From assembly GCA_019633425.1 (NCBI GenBank), contig WSUB01000201.1, positions 1-64,000 on the forward strand: DNA of 64,000 nt. The letters are read 5' to 3'. The notes beneath the pieces were generated by a model. That model was not told the origin of the DNA and searched no databases. It saw nothing but the letters and a program-made list of their open reading frames with translations. Source of the DNA: Tulasnella sp. 424. Taxonomy: Eukaryota > Basidiomycota > Agaricomycetes > Cantharellales > Tulasnellaceae. A program made the position numbers and the translations under genes. Every line of letters begins with the position of its first letter. Position 1 is the first letter of the stretch. This document shows positions 45,630 to 57,687 of this stretch, one piece after another.

Positions 45630-47436
45630 GGGCTGCTCTTGTGAATCTTAATGGACCCGCTTCTCCTACGTGAATATGGACTTCCCTCATGTTTAGTTTG
45701 ACGCACTCTTTCATGTTTCCTCACTTTGTACTTTGTTTTGACGGACCTTCACAATTCTTACGGACAGCTGTAATTGAAAAATGATCATTCTGTACATTCC
45801 TGATGGACCAGCGTGTGGAGTTAGGAGTTTGGGCCATCCGACTACACTCCAATAGATCAGTGAAGGGCCTAGCAGCCCAGGGAAGCGTTCAGCCGGAGTA
45901 AGGAATTCCGTTTCGGGGACCAAGGTCCCCCGTCGACGTGTTTCCGGCGGCCAGGACCCAACGCACAATATTATTTCCATTATAATGAGATTTGTCCTCG
46001 TTGTGGTGTTTCTGTGCCACGAGTCTTTGTGCCTTGAGACGATAGGACAGCTTAATGGACGTCGGGCATTCCGCTGAACAAACGAGAATCCCGTGGGGCC
46101 AATGCCTTGAACGTATGAGGCCGCGACTCAGCAAGCATAAAATATCTAAATAGTGGTCAAGATTCGCCCCTAAACAACACGGCCATCGTGTCATTGGCGA
46201 TGTGGTTTAGAGCTCCCCACTATCCCTGAGCCCCTCAATCGGTGGTCGAAATACAACTGCAACCTTTCATTTTGATTTGCCGTTCAAAGGATAAGTTTAT
46301 ACCTTTCCTGGTATACCCCGACTCTCTGATGTGAAACATAGAGCGGAAGTATATACGACTGAGCATTTGGGACAAGTAGGATTGAACGGTCCATGGCTAG
46401 AATTCTGAACGGCCGCTTCAGGCGTGTGACGCGGAGTGCGGGGTTTCGAAGGATTAAAGTTCGGGAGGAGAGCTTAGGCAGCGGCAGAGAGAATGGTCAG
46501 CCGGGCCGATGCTTGACAACAACTGTTCTCATAAGGCTCTTTAACCATCCGGAGCCAAACAAACACAAGGGGAGGTCGGTAATGTTCGAATCCGAACATG
46601 CAACGGATTTGTGGGAAATGACCGCCCGTGTCCAGAACATGTTTGAATTCGGAAAACATGTGTAGTTCTCTCAGCGAAAATCAGGTCTATCAATTTATCG
46701 TAGCCGGAAATGATCGCATCATGTTTGAAATTTGGCTTTAGAAGCGTCTCGAACATGGCCTGCTCTTTCTCGCACTTGCCACCGCGCTAGGCTGGAACAT
46801 CACCGCTCTCGCATTGTGAAAGGTCAGCGATGGTCACCCAGAGCCACTTCAACTCCTAGAGCTGTCCAGATCTCTTTCGACATCTCGTGCCATCTTCGAG
46901 TTCCTGATTCTGTCCCTCAGCGCTCCGTCTCGGCCTTGTCCGCACGCTGTGCGTTCCAAGATCCAACCCCGGACTAACCCGTGCCAAGCAGATGCCAAGA
47001 CTCCTTTAACGGGCGGAATATTGAATGCCGCTTTTAATGACGGTCGCTAAGTGGGGTGATAATCTGCAGGCCACGACGCACCAACGTACACTGCCGTTTG
47101 GGCGGAGCGGCTAGCACCGCCACAGCCAACCGCCGCTGTTCACTAGTGCTCAGACGCTTGCGAGTTATGAAACTTATACAAGCTACAGACTCAACAAACC
47201 TGTGGCTCTGGATTTGTATGGGATTATTAATGGGAGCGGGTTCCAAAGTACGCTACAAACGGGAGCTTCAGGTTCCCAATGAAACGGGGAAGGAGGTGGC
47301 GAAGGCGATACCGTCCGTTAAATTCCTTGGGAGTTGCTTGTCACATAAGATCAAAGTAAAGGCTATTCACATGGTATTGTGATGCTTGATTACATCCACG
47401 GCTTCGTCGGGCACGAGAACCTCGCCGTGACCAAGA

Positions 47437-47448
47437 CTGCAGCTGCAG
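47437..47448. promoter_or_regulatory. CTGCAGCTGCAG palindrome upstream of cupredoxin copy 4
   Basis: Perfect copy of the palindrome, followed by a CCCACAGGCCAGATG block as in the other units. Confidence 0.5.
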
Positions 47449-47633
47449 TGCTTTTCAGTCCCACAGGCCAGATGAAGTGCCGTGAGTGAAGGCTGAGCTA
47501 TCGTGCATTGCAGTATATATGGGAGCACGTCCGACTTGCTCTCTACTCCCCATCAACACTCTTCATTTACTCTACTCTACTCTTCTTTTTAGATCCTTTT
47601 CTTCCAACCCCTACTTCAATCTCCCTTTTAATC

Positions 47634-48378
47634 ATGCTTTTCACGACCATTCTCACCGCATCCCTCGCCATCTTGTCTTCTGCTGTCTTCGGCGAGGCCA
47701 GAAAATCCAAAACCCACGACGTCATTGTCGGCGGAGCCGCTGGGCTTGTCTACACCCCAAACCAAGTTCACGCAAAAGTCGGAGACCACGTCAAGTTCCA
47801 CTTCCAGTTCAAGAATCACACCGTCACTCAGAGCTCCTTTGACTATCCTTGCGAGCCTCTAAAAGGTGGCTTCGACTCAGGATTGTAAGTTCGGACTCCA
47901 CTCGACTCTGAAGGTGCGGGGTCGCCTGACAAAGCTTCCTCCCTTAAGCATGCCCGTTGGAATGGATGATAAGAACGGACCTACCTTCACCATCGAGGTC
48001 AAGAATGTGCGTCCATCCCAAGGTTGCGGCATCACTGCTTTGCGCTGATGCATATTGGTTCTATAGGAAGATCCCATTTGGGTTCACTGTGAACAGGTCG
48101 GCCACTGCCCCTCTGGTATGGTCTTCGCTGTGAACGCGCCCAAGAAAGGCAACACCTTCAAGAAGGTAAGCGGCTTGTACGACACACACGCTTAGCGGTT
48201 TCTCACGCTCTCCTTCCTCTAGTTCCTCAAAATGGCCAAGGCATCCGGAAACAACGAATATCACGACGGAGGCTCTTACAAGCGCAGCGACGATGATGCC
48301 GATGAAGATATCGAGGAAAAGCGCAGCCTCCTCTCCCGCATCACGGGCAAGCGTGGTGTCGTCGAACTTGAAGCCTAA
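47634..48378 (+). CDS. Secreted cupredoxin-like protein, array copy 4
   Basis: Exons 47634-47884, 47949-48006, 48067-48165 and 48223-48378; 187 residues. It is subtype A like copies 1, 2 and 6 (RKSKTHDV, MDDKNG) but shares HAKVGD with subtype B, so it is a possible product of gene conversion. The tail reads SDDDADEDIEEKR; copper ligands and Lys-Arg pairs are intact. Confidence 0.9.
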
Positions 48379-49774
48379 GGGCTGCTCTTGCTGGATCTTA
48401 ACGGACCCGCTTCTCCTACGTGAATATGGACTTCCCTCATGTTTAGTTTGACGCACTCTTTCATGTTTCCTCACTTTGTACCTGGTTTTGACGGACCTTC
48501 ACAATTCTTACGGACAGCTGTAATTGAAAAATGATCATTCTGTACATTCTTGATGGACAGGCGTGTGGGGTTCAGAATTTGAGCCAGCCGAGTGCGCTCC
48601 AATAGATTAGTGAAAAGGCCTAGCAGCCCAGGGAAGCGTTCAGACGGAGTGAGGGGTACATTTCGGGGACATACACGGAGACCCTCGAAGCCCGGGGATT
48701 TTAGCGAAGGAACTAGAACTGAAGACTGTTTCCCTCCGAAAGGACGGACGTATGGAAGTCGAATGGGTTATGGAGATGCCAGTAATCGGTGGACCCAGGA
48801 AAAGGTTTCCATGATGTGTGGACTCATTTCCTTTGCCAGCGCAGGTCAAGCTAGCCGGTACCTAGCCGGTTCAGAGATAGCCTAATCACGCAAAATTCAT
48901 ATAAACGTTCTCCCGGATGCACGTTCCAAATTTAGAGCTGCCTAGTTTGCATTCTCTAAATAGGGGTGTCGTTATGTAACCTGGCAGACTCACACACGCC
49001 ACTTCCCCTCTGCCAGCTGTACATTCGACTTTTCTCGCAGCCTGCTCTTCTCAGACATAGGGAGATAGGCATCCGAGTCAATTCTGGACAACAATTGTTC
49101 TCATGAGGCTCTTTATAAAACCACCCGGAACCAAACAATGGTCAGCAAGGGTCACCTAGAGCCACTTTAATTCCCAGAACGGTCCGGATCTCTTTGGATA
49201 GCTCTCACATACAATCATCGAGCTCCTTGTTCTGTCATCGACGCTCCGTCTCGATCATGTCTGTATGCTGTACGGGTTCCAAGATCCAACCCCGTTCCCA
49301 ATACGCCCAGCGGACTTACCATACCAAGGAGATGCCAATACCGGAATATTGAATGCCGCTTTTATGTATACGATCGGTAAATGAGGTCATAACCTGCAAG
49401 TCACGACGCGCCAAGGTACACTGCCGTTCGGGTAGAGCGGCTAGCACAGCCACAGCCGATCGGCGCTGTTCACTAAGGCTCAGACTCGCTTGCGATGATC
49501 ATGAAACCTATACGAGCTTCAATCTAAATAAGCCCATGGTTCTGGATTTGTATAGGATTATTAATGACGAAGAATTCCAAAGTACTCTATAAACGGGAGT
49601 TTTCAGGTTCCCAATATAACACGGAGGACGGAGGTGGCGAAGATGATACTGTCCGTTATGTTCCTTCCGAGTCGCTTGGCACAGAGGACTAAACTCAAGC
49701 CTATTTCCTTGGTATTGCAATGCTTGATTACATCCACGGCTTCGTCGGGCACGAGAACCTCGCCGTGACCAAGA

Positions 49775-49786
49775 CTGCAGCTGCAG
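49775..49786. promoter_or_regulatory. CTGCAGCTGCAG palindrome upstream of cupredoxin copy 5
   Basis: Perfect palindrome at the conserved place, with GACCAAGA just before it as in copies 3 and 4. Confidence 0.5.
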
Positions 49787-49971
49787 CGCTTTTCGGTCCC
49801 ACAGGCCAGATGAAGTGCCGCGAGTGAAGGCTGAGCTATTGTTCATTGCAGAGTATAAATGAGCACGTCCAGTTTGCTCTCTACTCCCCAGAAACACTCT
49901 TCATATACTCTACTCTTCTCTTCTCTTTAAATCCTTTTCTTCCAACCCCTACTTCAATCTCCATTTTAATC

Positions 49972-50716
49972 ATGCTTTTCACGACCATTCTCACCGCATC
50001 CCTCGCTATCCTGTCTTCCGCTGTCTTTGGCGAAGCGAGGAAGCCCAAAACCCATGACGTTATTGTCGGCGGAGCCGCTGGACTTATCTACACGCCAAAC
50101 CAAGTGCACGCAAAAGTCGGAGACCACGTCAAGTTCCACTTCCAGTTCAAGAATCACACCGTCACTCAGAGCTCCTTTGACTATCCTTGCGAGCCTCTAA
50201 AGGATGGCTTCGACTCAGGATTGTAAGTTCGAACTCCACTCAACTCGGAAGGTGCAAGGTCGTCTGACAAAGCTTCCTGCCTTAAGCATGCCCGTTGCAA
50301 TGGATGCTAAGAAGTCGCCCACCTTCACCATTGAGGTCAAGAATGTGCGTCTACTCCAAGGTTGTGGCATCACTCCTATGTGCTAATGCCTATTGGTTCT
50401 ATAGGAAGATCCAATCTGGGTTCACTGTGAACAGGTCGGTCACTGCCCCTCTGGTATGGTCTTCGCTGTGAACGCGCCCAAGAAAGGCAACACTTTCAAG
50501 AAGGTAAGCCGCATACAAGACACCCGCGCTTGGCGGCTGCTCACGCTCTCCTCCCTCTAGTTCCTTAAAATGGCCAAGGCGTCCGGAAAGAACGAATATC
50601 ACGACGGAGGCTCTTACAAGCGCAGCGACGATGATTCCGAGGACGATGTTGAGGAAAAGCGTAGCCTCCTCTCCCGCATCACGGGCAAGCGTGATGTCGT
50701 CGAACTTGAAGCCTAA
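49972..50716 (+). CDS. Secreted cupredoxin-like protein, array copy 5 (subtype B)
   Basis: Exons 49972-50222, 50287-50344, 50405-50503 and 50561-50716; 187 residues. It is nearly the same as copy 3, with GLIYTPN for GLVYTPN, PLKDGFDS for PLKGGFDS and MDAKKSPTF. Copper ligands and the three Lys-Arg pairs are conserved. Together with copy 3 it supports duplication of a two-gene block (copies 3-4 to 5-6). Confidence 0.9.
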
Positions 50717-52195
50717 GGGCTGCTCCTGCTGGATCTTAATCAACCCGCTTTTCCTGTATGAATATGGACTTGCCTCATGTTTAGTTTGACGCACGCTTTC
50801 ATGTTTCCTCACTTTGTACTTTGTTTTGACGGACCTTCAGGTTTCTTACGGACAGCTGTGATTGAAAAATTATCATTTTGTACATTCCTGATAAACGTGC
50901 TTGTGGGGTTCAGAGCTCGAGCCATCCGACTACGCTCTGATAGACCCGTGAAAAGTCTTAGCAGCATAGGAAGACGTTCAAACGGAATGAGTTACATTTC
51001 CGGGACATGTGCCCGGCCACGACGCCGAATTCTCGAACCCCGGAGAGTTTAGCGAAGGAACTAAAGCTGAACACTGTTTCCCTCCAAAAGTGCGGACGCA
51101 TGGAACTTGAAAGGTTTTTGTGGAGATACCATTTATCAGTAGACCCCGGGAAAAGTTTTCATGATCTGTGGACTCATTTCCTTTGCCGGCAGAGCTACAG
51201 GTCGAGCAAGCCGGTACCCAAGCTGGTTTAGCGATAGTAGAATCATGCAAAATCTAGCTCAAGCGGATGCACGTTCAAAATTTAGAGTTGCCCAGTTGTC
51301 AATACTTCGCGTTCTCTAAATATATAGGGGTGTCGTTACGTAACTTAGCAGACTCACACACGCCATTCCCCCTCTGCCACCTGTACATTCGACTTTTTTC
51401 GTAGCCTACTCTCCTCAGACTTAACGAGTATAATCAACCGAGTCGATGCTGAGCAACATTAATATTTGTTCCCATGAAGCTCTTTAACCACCTGGAACCA
51501 AGCAAAGCTTGGTCAGCAATGGTGACGTCACCCAGAGCCACTTGAATTCAATTCCTCGAACGGTCCCGATCTCTTCGGATAGTTCATACCATCCTCGAGT
51601 TCCCCGTTCTTTCCCTCAGCGCTCGGTCTCGGCCATGTCCACAAGCTGTACGGGTTCCAAGACCCAACACCGTTCCCAATATGTCCGTCCCCGTGCCTAG
51701 CGGACTAACCCATACCAAGCAGATGGCAAGACTCCTTAGCAGGCGAAATATTGAATACCGCTTTGCATCTCGATCGTAAAGTGGGCACGTGATAAGCTGC
51801 AGATCACGATGCGCCAATGTACACTGCCCGTTCGGGTAGAGCGGCCAGCATCGCCATAGCCAATTGCCGCTGTTCACTAGTGGCCTAGACTCGCTTGCGA
51901 TGACCGTGAAACCTACAGGAGCCCCAGGCTAACAAAAACTTGTGGTTATGGATTTGTATAGGATTATTAATAACAGACGGTTCCAAAGTACTCTAGGGAC
52001 GGAGCTTTCAGGTTCCCAGTAGAACGGTGAGGATCGACGGAGGTGGAGAAGACGATGTTTGTCCATTGGGTTCCTTCCGAGTTGCTTGCCACAGAAGATT
52101 ACACTCAAGCTTATTTCCCTGGTATTGCAATGCTTGATTACATCCACGGCTTCGTCGGTTAAACGGGCGAAAGCGAAGCTCGCCGGGACCAAAAA

Positions 52196-52207
52196 CTGCA
52201 GCTGCAG
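52196..52207. promoter_or_regulatory. CTGCAGCTGCAG palindrome upstream of cupredoxin copy 6
   Basis: Perfect palindrome about 190 bases before the ATG, followed by a TATAAAAG box at about 52275. Confidence 0.5.
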
Positions 52208-52392
52208 TGCTTCTTGGTCTCACAGGCCAGATGAACTGCCGCGATTGAAGGCTGAGCTATAGTGCTTTGCAGGATATAAAAGAACACGTCCGATCTGCTT
52301 TCTACTCCCCATCAACACTCTTCAGCTACTCTTCTCTTCTCCTCTCTTCAGATCTTCTTCTTCCAACCCCTACCTCAATCTCCCTTTTAATC

Positions 52393-53131
52393 ATGCTTTT
52401 CACGACCATTCTCACCGCATCCCTCGCCATCTTGTCTTCCGCTGTCTTCGGCGAGGCTAGAAAGTCCAAAACCCACGACGTTATTGTCGGCGGAGCCGCT
52501 GGGCTTGTCTACACGCCAAACCAAGTTCACGCACAAGTCGGTGACCACGTCAAGTTCCACTTCCAGTTCAAGAATCACACCGTCACTCAGAGCTCCTTTG
52601 ACTACCCTTGCGAACCTCTGAAGGGTGGCTTCGACTCAGGATTGTAAGTTCGAACTCCACTCAACTCGGAAGGTACGAGGTCGTCTGACAACGCTCCTTA
52701 CCTTAAGCATGCCCGTTGGAATGGATGATAAGAACGGACCTACCTTCACCATCGAGGTCAAGAATGTGCGTCTATCCCAAGGTTGCGGCATCACTGCTTT
52801 GTGCTGATGCATATTGGTTCTATAGGAAGATCCCATCTGGGTTCACTGCGAACAGGTTGGCCACTGCCCCTCTGGTATGGTCTTCGCTGTGAACGCGCCC
52901 AAGAAAGGCAACACCTTCAAGAAGGTAAGCAGCTTATACGACACCCTCGCTTAGGGGTTGCTCACGGTCTCCTACCTCTAGTTCCTCAAAATGGCCAAGG
53001 CGTCCGGAAGCAACGAATACCACGACGGAGGCTCTTACAAGCGCAGCGAAGATGATGCCGAGGAAGATGTCGAGGAAAAGCGCAGCCTCCTCTCCCGCAT
53101 CACGGGCAAGCGTGACGTCGTCGAAGCCTAA
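52393..53131 (+). CDS. Secreted cupredoxin-like protein, array copy 6
   Basis: Exons 52393-52643, 52708-52765, 52826-52924 and 52982-53131; 185 residues. It is subtype A (RKSKTHDV, HAQVGD, MDDKNG) with a 6-base in-frame deletion that shortens the very end (KRDVVEA in place of KRDVVELEA). The region before the last Lys-Arg pair is unchanged. This is the last unit of the array; the next gene is the gag-like pair. Confidence 0.9.
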
Positions 53132-53597
53132 GGACTGCTCTTGTTGAATCTTAATGGACCCGCTTCTCCTGTATGAATATGGACTTACCTCATGTTTAGT
53201 TTGACGCACGCTTTCATGTTGACCCACTTTGTACTTTTGTTGTGACGGACCTTCACGTTTCTTTACGGACAGCTGTGACTGAAAAATGATCATTCTGTAC
53301 ATTCCTGCTTGTGGGGTTGAGAGTTTGAGCCATCCAATCACGCTCTGATGTGAAAAGTCCTAGCAGCGTAGGGAGTCATTCAAACGCAGTGAGGAGTTAC
53401 ATTTTTGGGACATGTGCCCTGCCAAGACGCCGAAAGCGGAGTGAAAGGCATCTAAAGATAGGAGCGTTGTTATGTAACGCGCCGGACCATCGCTCGCAAA
53501 CACCGCCACATTCAAAGGCCCTTTGCCAGCCGTTCGAACTTTCCACGTAGCCCACTCTCCAAGCTTTTCCACTCCGAGTCGACATCAAATCCATACC

Positions 53598-54896
53598 ATG
53601 GCCAGCTCAGAACACACCGAATGGCTCAGCTTCGGCGGCGCACCCGAGGAAAAAGCTGCCACGTTCATCCAAAATCTGAACCGCCAAGCCTTCGCCAAGG
53701 GTAAATCAAAGGACGACGAATGGCTCGCCCAGTACGCAGCGGCGTGTCTATCGGACGACGCGCTCGCCTGGTACTACTCTCTGGCAGAGGAGGTCCAGAA
53801 CAGTTGGAGAAAAATGTGTCCGGCGCTTTTGAAGGAATTTTCGAACAAACCTGCTGCCGCAGCCAAAATAGCGGAAGTTGAAGTACCGGAGTCGGATATT
53901 ATGCCTGCACCTGCACCAGCGCCTGCCCCAGGATGGAATTCCTCGCTAGCGCCAACTCCAGCTGCTGCGCCTGCCCCATCACCAGCTTCCCCAGCATCCA
54001 GACCGCCGGTACCAGCTCGTTCACCCTTCCCAGCGCAACAATCATCTACAACTCGTATCGGCTACATCGAACTCGCCGACGCTTTCTCTGGAAACCGGCT
54101 TGGATATATCAACAGCAAAGGTGACAAGACCATTACGCAAGACGTCAACGATGCTCTTTTGCTTGAATTGCCGTTGGCTGCAAGTCCTTCTACCCCAGTG
54201 TCGCTTCGGATGATTGTAGGTCCACAACTCTCCCTTGTCTCATTAGTATGAAACTCACCGTCTGTCTGCGAGAATGTCTAGAATTCTAGCATTAACGATC
54301 CACAGAGAAGCTACGCTGGGATTATGGCAATGACGAGCCCGCTGCCTTGGTGGATGCTGGTAGTCTGCGCACCAGGAAATAATGCATGTCAGTGACCAGT
54401 CCACCTTTCGAAATCCAAGACGTCGTTTCCTATTCTCTAACGCGTATGTCCGTGTGTCGTCAGGGCACATCCCCGGCCTACCGCCAACCGTGACCATGTC
54501 TAATGTCTGGACTGCACACCCTCTAGGGGAAACCCTGGAGCTCAAGTTATTTTGTCCCGGTCGATCTCACTGGGAGGGTGAGGCTCTTTTCGAGATACAT
54601 AGCACCAAGGGGTTGTAGTCGAATTGACGACAATCTTTGGTGGCGTCCGCTTCACAGGTCCAGCGCGTTTATACGTCGGCCAATATCTACCCATCGACAC
54701 GATTGCCAAAGATTTCATCAGTTCGAATCCTAAGCCACGAAGCGAGGATATGCTATGTGCGTATAGGAAATCAGATCTTGGCAGCTTGCATGGATTCAGA
54801 AAAGTGGTGAGTGCACGGGCTCGGACTCCCACTGCGACAAGCGTAGATGCTGACCACACACTCTCTTAGCGGATGATATTCAGGCCAACTCAGTGA
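53598..54896 (+). pseudogene. Gag-like domain gene, copy 1 (broken)
   Basis: Exon 1 (53598-54213) is intact and encodes a capsid-like domain: EWLSFGGAPEEKAATFIQNL, DDEWLAQYAAACLSDDALAWYYSL and SWRKMCPALLKEFSN. This resembles Ty3-type Gag capsid helices. A Pro/Ala-rich linker and a C-terminal beta-type module (TRIGYIELADAFSGNRLGYI) follow. Downstream exons matching copy 2 are present to 54896 (final codons RMIFRPTQ). The exon equivalent to 56201-56523 has a TAG at about 54616 and a frame change compared with copy 2. A protein truncated after exon 1 or 2 could still be made. Such gag-like genes are widespread in agaricomycetes and look domesticated. Confidence 0.7.
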
Positions 54897-55340
54897 ATTA
54901 ATAGCGGGTTATAGCTCTCTCAGCGATAACAATGGGAAGGCTCTGTCCGTCGACTAGTTTTTCGGCGGCCAGGACTAACGCATGATAATTCTTATGACAT
55001 AATAAAATGGAAACCTTCTGGGACGTCTCTGAACTTGCGCGATGATATCTCCGATCGTCTTTCGTGCCTTAAAGGTTGGTATGGTCTTTTATCCTTGATC
55101 TCTTGGGACGCCCAGATCCCACCGCGGCGACAGAGTATGCGCCCTACCAAGAAATTGAAGTCCAAATAAAGGCACCTAAATATAGGTGTTGTTGTTATGG
55201 AACGAAATGCAGGATGATCGCTCGCAAACAACGCCACATTTAAAGCCCCTTGCCAGCTGATAAATTCGGACTTTCCGTGTAACTCACTCTCCAACCTCTC
55301 CCACTCCAAGTCTTGCACCTCAAATCGCCTTCAGCATACC

Positions 55341-56612
55341 ATGGCGAGCTCGGAACCTACGGAATGGCTCAGCTTCAGCGGCGCACCCGAGGAAAAGGCC
55401 GCTATGTTCGTCCAAAACCTGAACCGCAAAGCTTTCGCCCAGGGTAAATCCAAGGACGACGAATGGCTCGCCCAGTACGCAGCGGCGTGTCTATCGGACG
55501 ACGCACTCACGTGGTACTATTCTCTGGCGGAGGAGGTGCAGAATAGTTGGAGAAAAATGTGTCCGGCGCTTTTGAAGGAATTTTCGAACAAACCTGCTGC
55601 CGCAGCCAAAGTAGCAGAAGTTGAAGCAGCGGAGTCGGATATTATACCTGCGGCTGCACCACCAGCACCAGCACCAGCACCTCCTCCTCCTCCACCAGCA
55701 CCAGCACCTGCACCTGCCTCAGGATGGAATTCCTCGTCTGCTCGTACGCCATCACCAGCTTACCGGGCATCCAGAACCCCAGCGGAACAATCATCTACAA
55801 CCCGTATCGGCTACATTGAAATCGTCGACGCTTTGTCTGGAGACCGATTTGGATATATTAGCAACAAAGATAACAAGATCGTTACGCAAGATACCAACGA
55901 TGCTCTTCTGTTTGAATTGCCGTTGGCGGCAAGTCCTTCTAACCCAGTTTCGCTTCGTACCGTTGTATGTCCCACTCATATCTCGTCTCGTTAATTTGAA
56001 AACTAACCGCGTTTGCGGAAATATCTAGAATTCTACCGGTGACGATCCCGAGAAAGCTTACGCTGGGATTTTGACAGCGACGAACCCGCCGGGTTGGTGG
56101 ATCCTGACATCCTGTGCACCAGGAAATAATCAAGGTGAGTAGGAGTTCCCCCTTTAGCGTCGTTTCCTATCTTCCGACACGTATGTCCGTCCGTCGTCAG
56201 ATGGAGAGGCAATTACAATGTCAAATGTCTGGACTGTGCATCGTATAGCGGAAATCCTGGAGCTCAAGCTACTTTGTCCCCCTCAGTTTACTTCTGACGG
56301 TGAAGCGCGTTTCGAGACATATAGTATCCAGTGGCCATGGTCGATTGACGAGCATCCTGATTGCTTCACAGGCTCATCGCGTTTATACCTCGGCGAATAC
56401 GTACTACCCATCGACTCGATCGCAATTCAATGGCTCAAAATGAATCCTTCAGCACGAAGCGATGATATGCTATGCGTGTATCGGAAATCAGATCTCGATG
56501 GCTTTCCTGGCTTCAGCAAACTGGTGAGTGTTCTGGTCCGGGCTCCATTGCGACGGGCGTAAGGGCTGACCACACACTCTCTTAGAGGATGATATTTAGG
56601 CAAACCCAGTGA
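55341..56612 (+). CDS. Gag-like domain protein, copy 2 (intact)
   Basis: Four exons, 55341-55964, 56029-56134, 56201-56523 and 56586-56612, give about 359 residues with all phases consistent. Residues about 1-95 are a retrotransposon capsid-like domain (EWLSFSGAPEEKAAMFVQNL, DDEWLAQYAAACLSDDALTWYYSL, NSWRKMCPALLKEFSN). A Pro/Ala-rich linker (about 100-150) follows. Then comes a beta-rich C-terminal half (TRIGYIEIVDALSGDRFGYIS, GWWILTSCAPGN, ELKLLCPPQF, LYLGEYVLPIDS, CVYRKSDLDG) that is not part of any retroelement I know. No protease, RT or zinc knuckle is present. It is not a transposon but probably a host gene with a captured capsid domain. Function is unknown; oligomerisation is an inference. 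Confidence 0.8.
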
Positions 56613-57687
56613 ATTGACCTCGAGTTGTAGCTCTCTCAGCGGTACCGATGCGAAGGTTCTGTCCGTCGACCTGTTTTTGGCGGCCAGGATCCGACGCATG
56701 ATAATTTACTACGATATAATGAAATGGAGACCTGTTTGGACGCCTCTGAACTTCCGCGACTATTAAGTCTCCAGTCATCTTTCGTGCCTTGAAGGCTCAG
56801 GCAATCTGGTATGGACAAAGGGCGTTAAGCAAACAAAAATGGGTCCGATAAAATGATTCGAAGGTACGAGGAACTTGGCCGAAAAGTATGGCAAATATCA
56901 ATTGCTATTATGGCCTGGTTGCCAGACCAGACTGTTTTCACCAGCCAATGATACGCTTACGCTCTCATTGTATAATTTAGGTAGGTGCGTGTGTATATCT
57001 TCACAGTGAATGATGCAATTGCCGCGATGAAGGTCATGAGGTTGGAGCTGGTGGAGGTGGTTGAGACCTGCCGCGGGATTTCTGCCGATCATGCTTGGCA
57101 GGGAGAACATAATTAAACCATCGGAGAAGCTTCTGCTAGCGTAAAATGAACGCGTAACATGGCAACGCTGGTCAGTTGTCGGAGGTGAATCTCGAACTGC
57201 GGACTGCGCGGGAAAGGGGGGTGGCACGCCTAGACCGAGGTCTCAACGACTTCCGCATCTCCTCTTCCACCCACCAACATGTTGACCTTTGACAACGTAG
57301 CAATCCAAAAGCTCTCAAGTCCATTTTGTACGAGTCTTTTCTGGGTGAGCGTTTACTAGTCGGTAAGTTGGTGGCCAACAGCTCTGTGTGAATGCCGGTG
57401 CTGATGAATAATTAGGTTCTGCGAATGACCGATTGAGACAGGGAAGGCGACAGATTAAGGAAAAGCGCAGTGATGGGGGGGACGCATAGTGCCCGCTTTT
57501 GAGCGTCGGGTGGGGAAGTGAGCACCGCCTCATGCCTGGCCTCGCGAAGGTGCAACGGAGAAGAACAAACACAAGCATCGCCTTTTTCAATCCCACTGCC
57601 GCCGTTTGATCAACTCACTGCAACCCTCTCACGTCCTTTTCCTCTCCCACCCTCTCTCTCAACGCTGGCTTGGCTTCAACACACGGC
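56613..57687. other. Intergenic region; promoter of the DUF7330-like gene
   Basis: The stretch 56650-56830 repeats sequence found after gag-like copy 1 (54944-55060). I see nothing coding in 56830-57600. The last 80 bases are CT-rich (CTCTCCCACCCTCTCTCTC), typical of a fungal leader. Confidence 0.45.

Larger units (their letters stand above)
39180..53300 (+). repeat. Tandem array of six gene-bearing units, about 2.3-2.75 kb each
   Basis: Start codons of the six cupredoxin genes lie at 40081, 42411, 44887, 47634, 49972 and 52393. Each unit repeats the same order. First comes a head motif (GCTGAACAACAATTGTTCTCAT-like), then a block with GATCATGAAACCTATACGAG and GGATTATTAATGAC. A block with CATCCACGGCTTCGTCGG, a CTGCAGCTGCAG palindrome, a TATA box, a pyrimidine-rich leader, the gene and a shared 3' flank follow. 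Coding exons are far more similar than the intergenic parts, which carry many indels, so selection or gene conversion acts on the genes. Confidence 0.95.
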
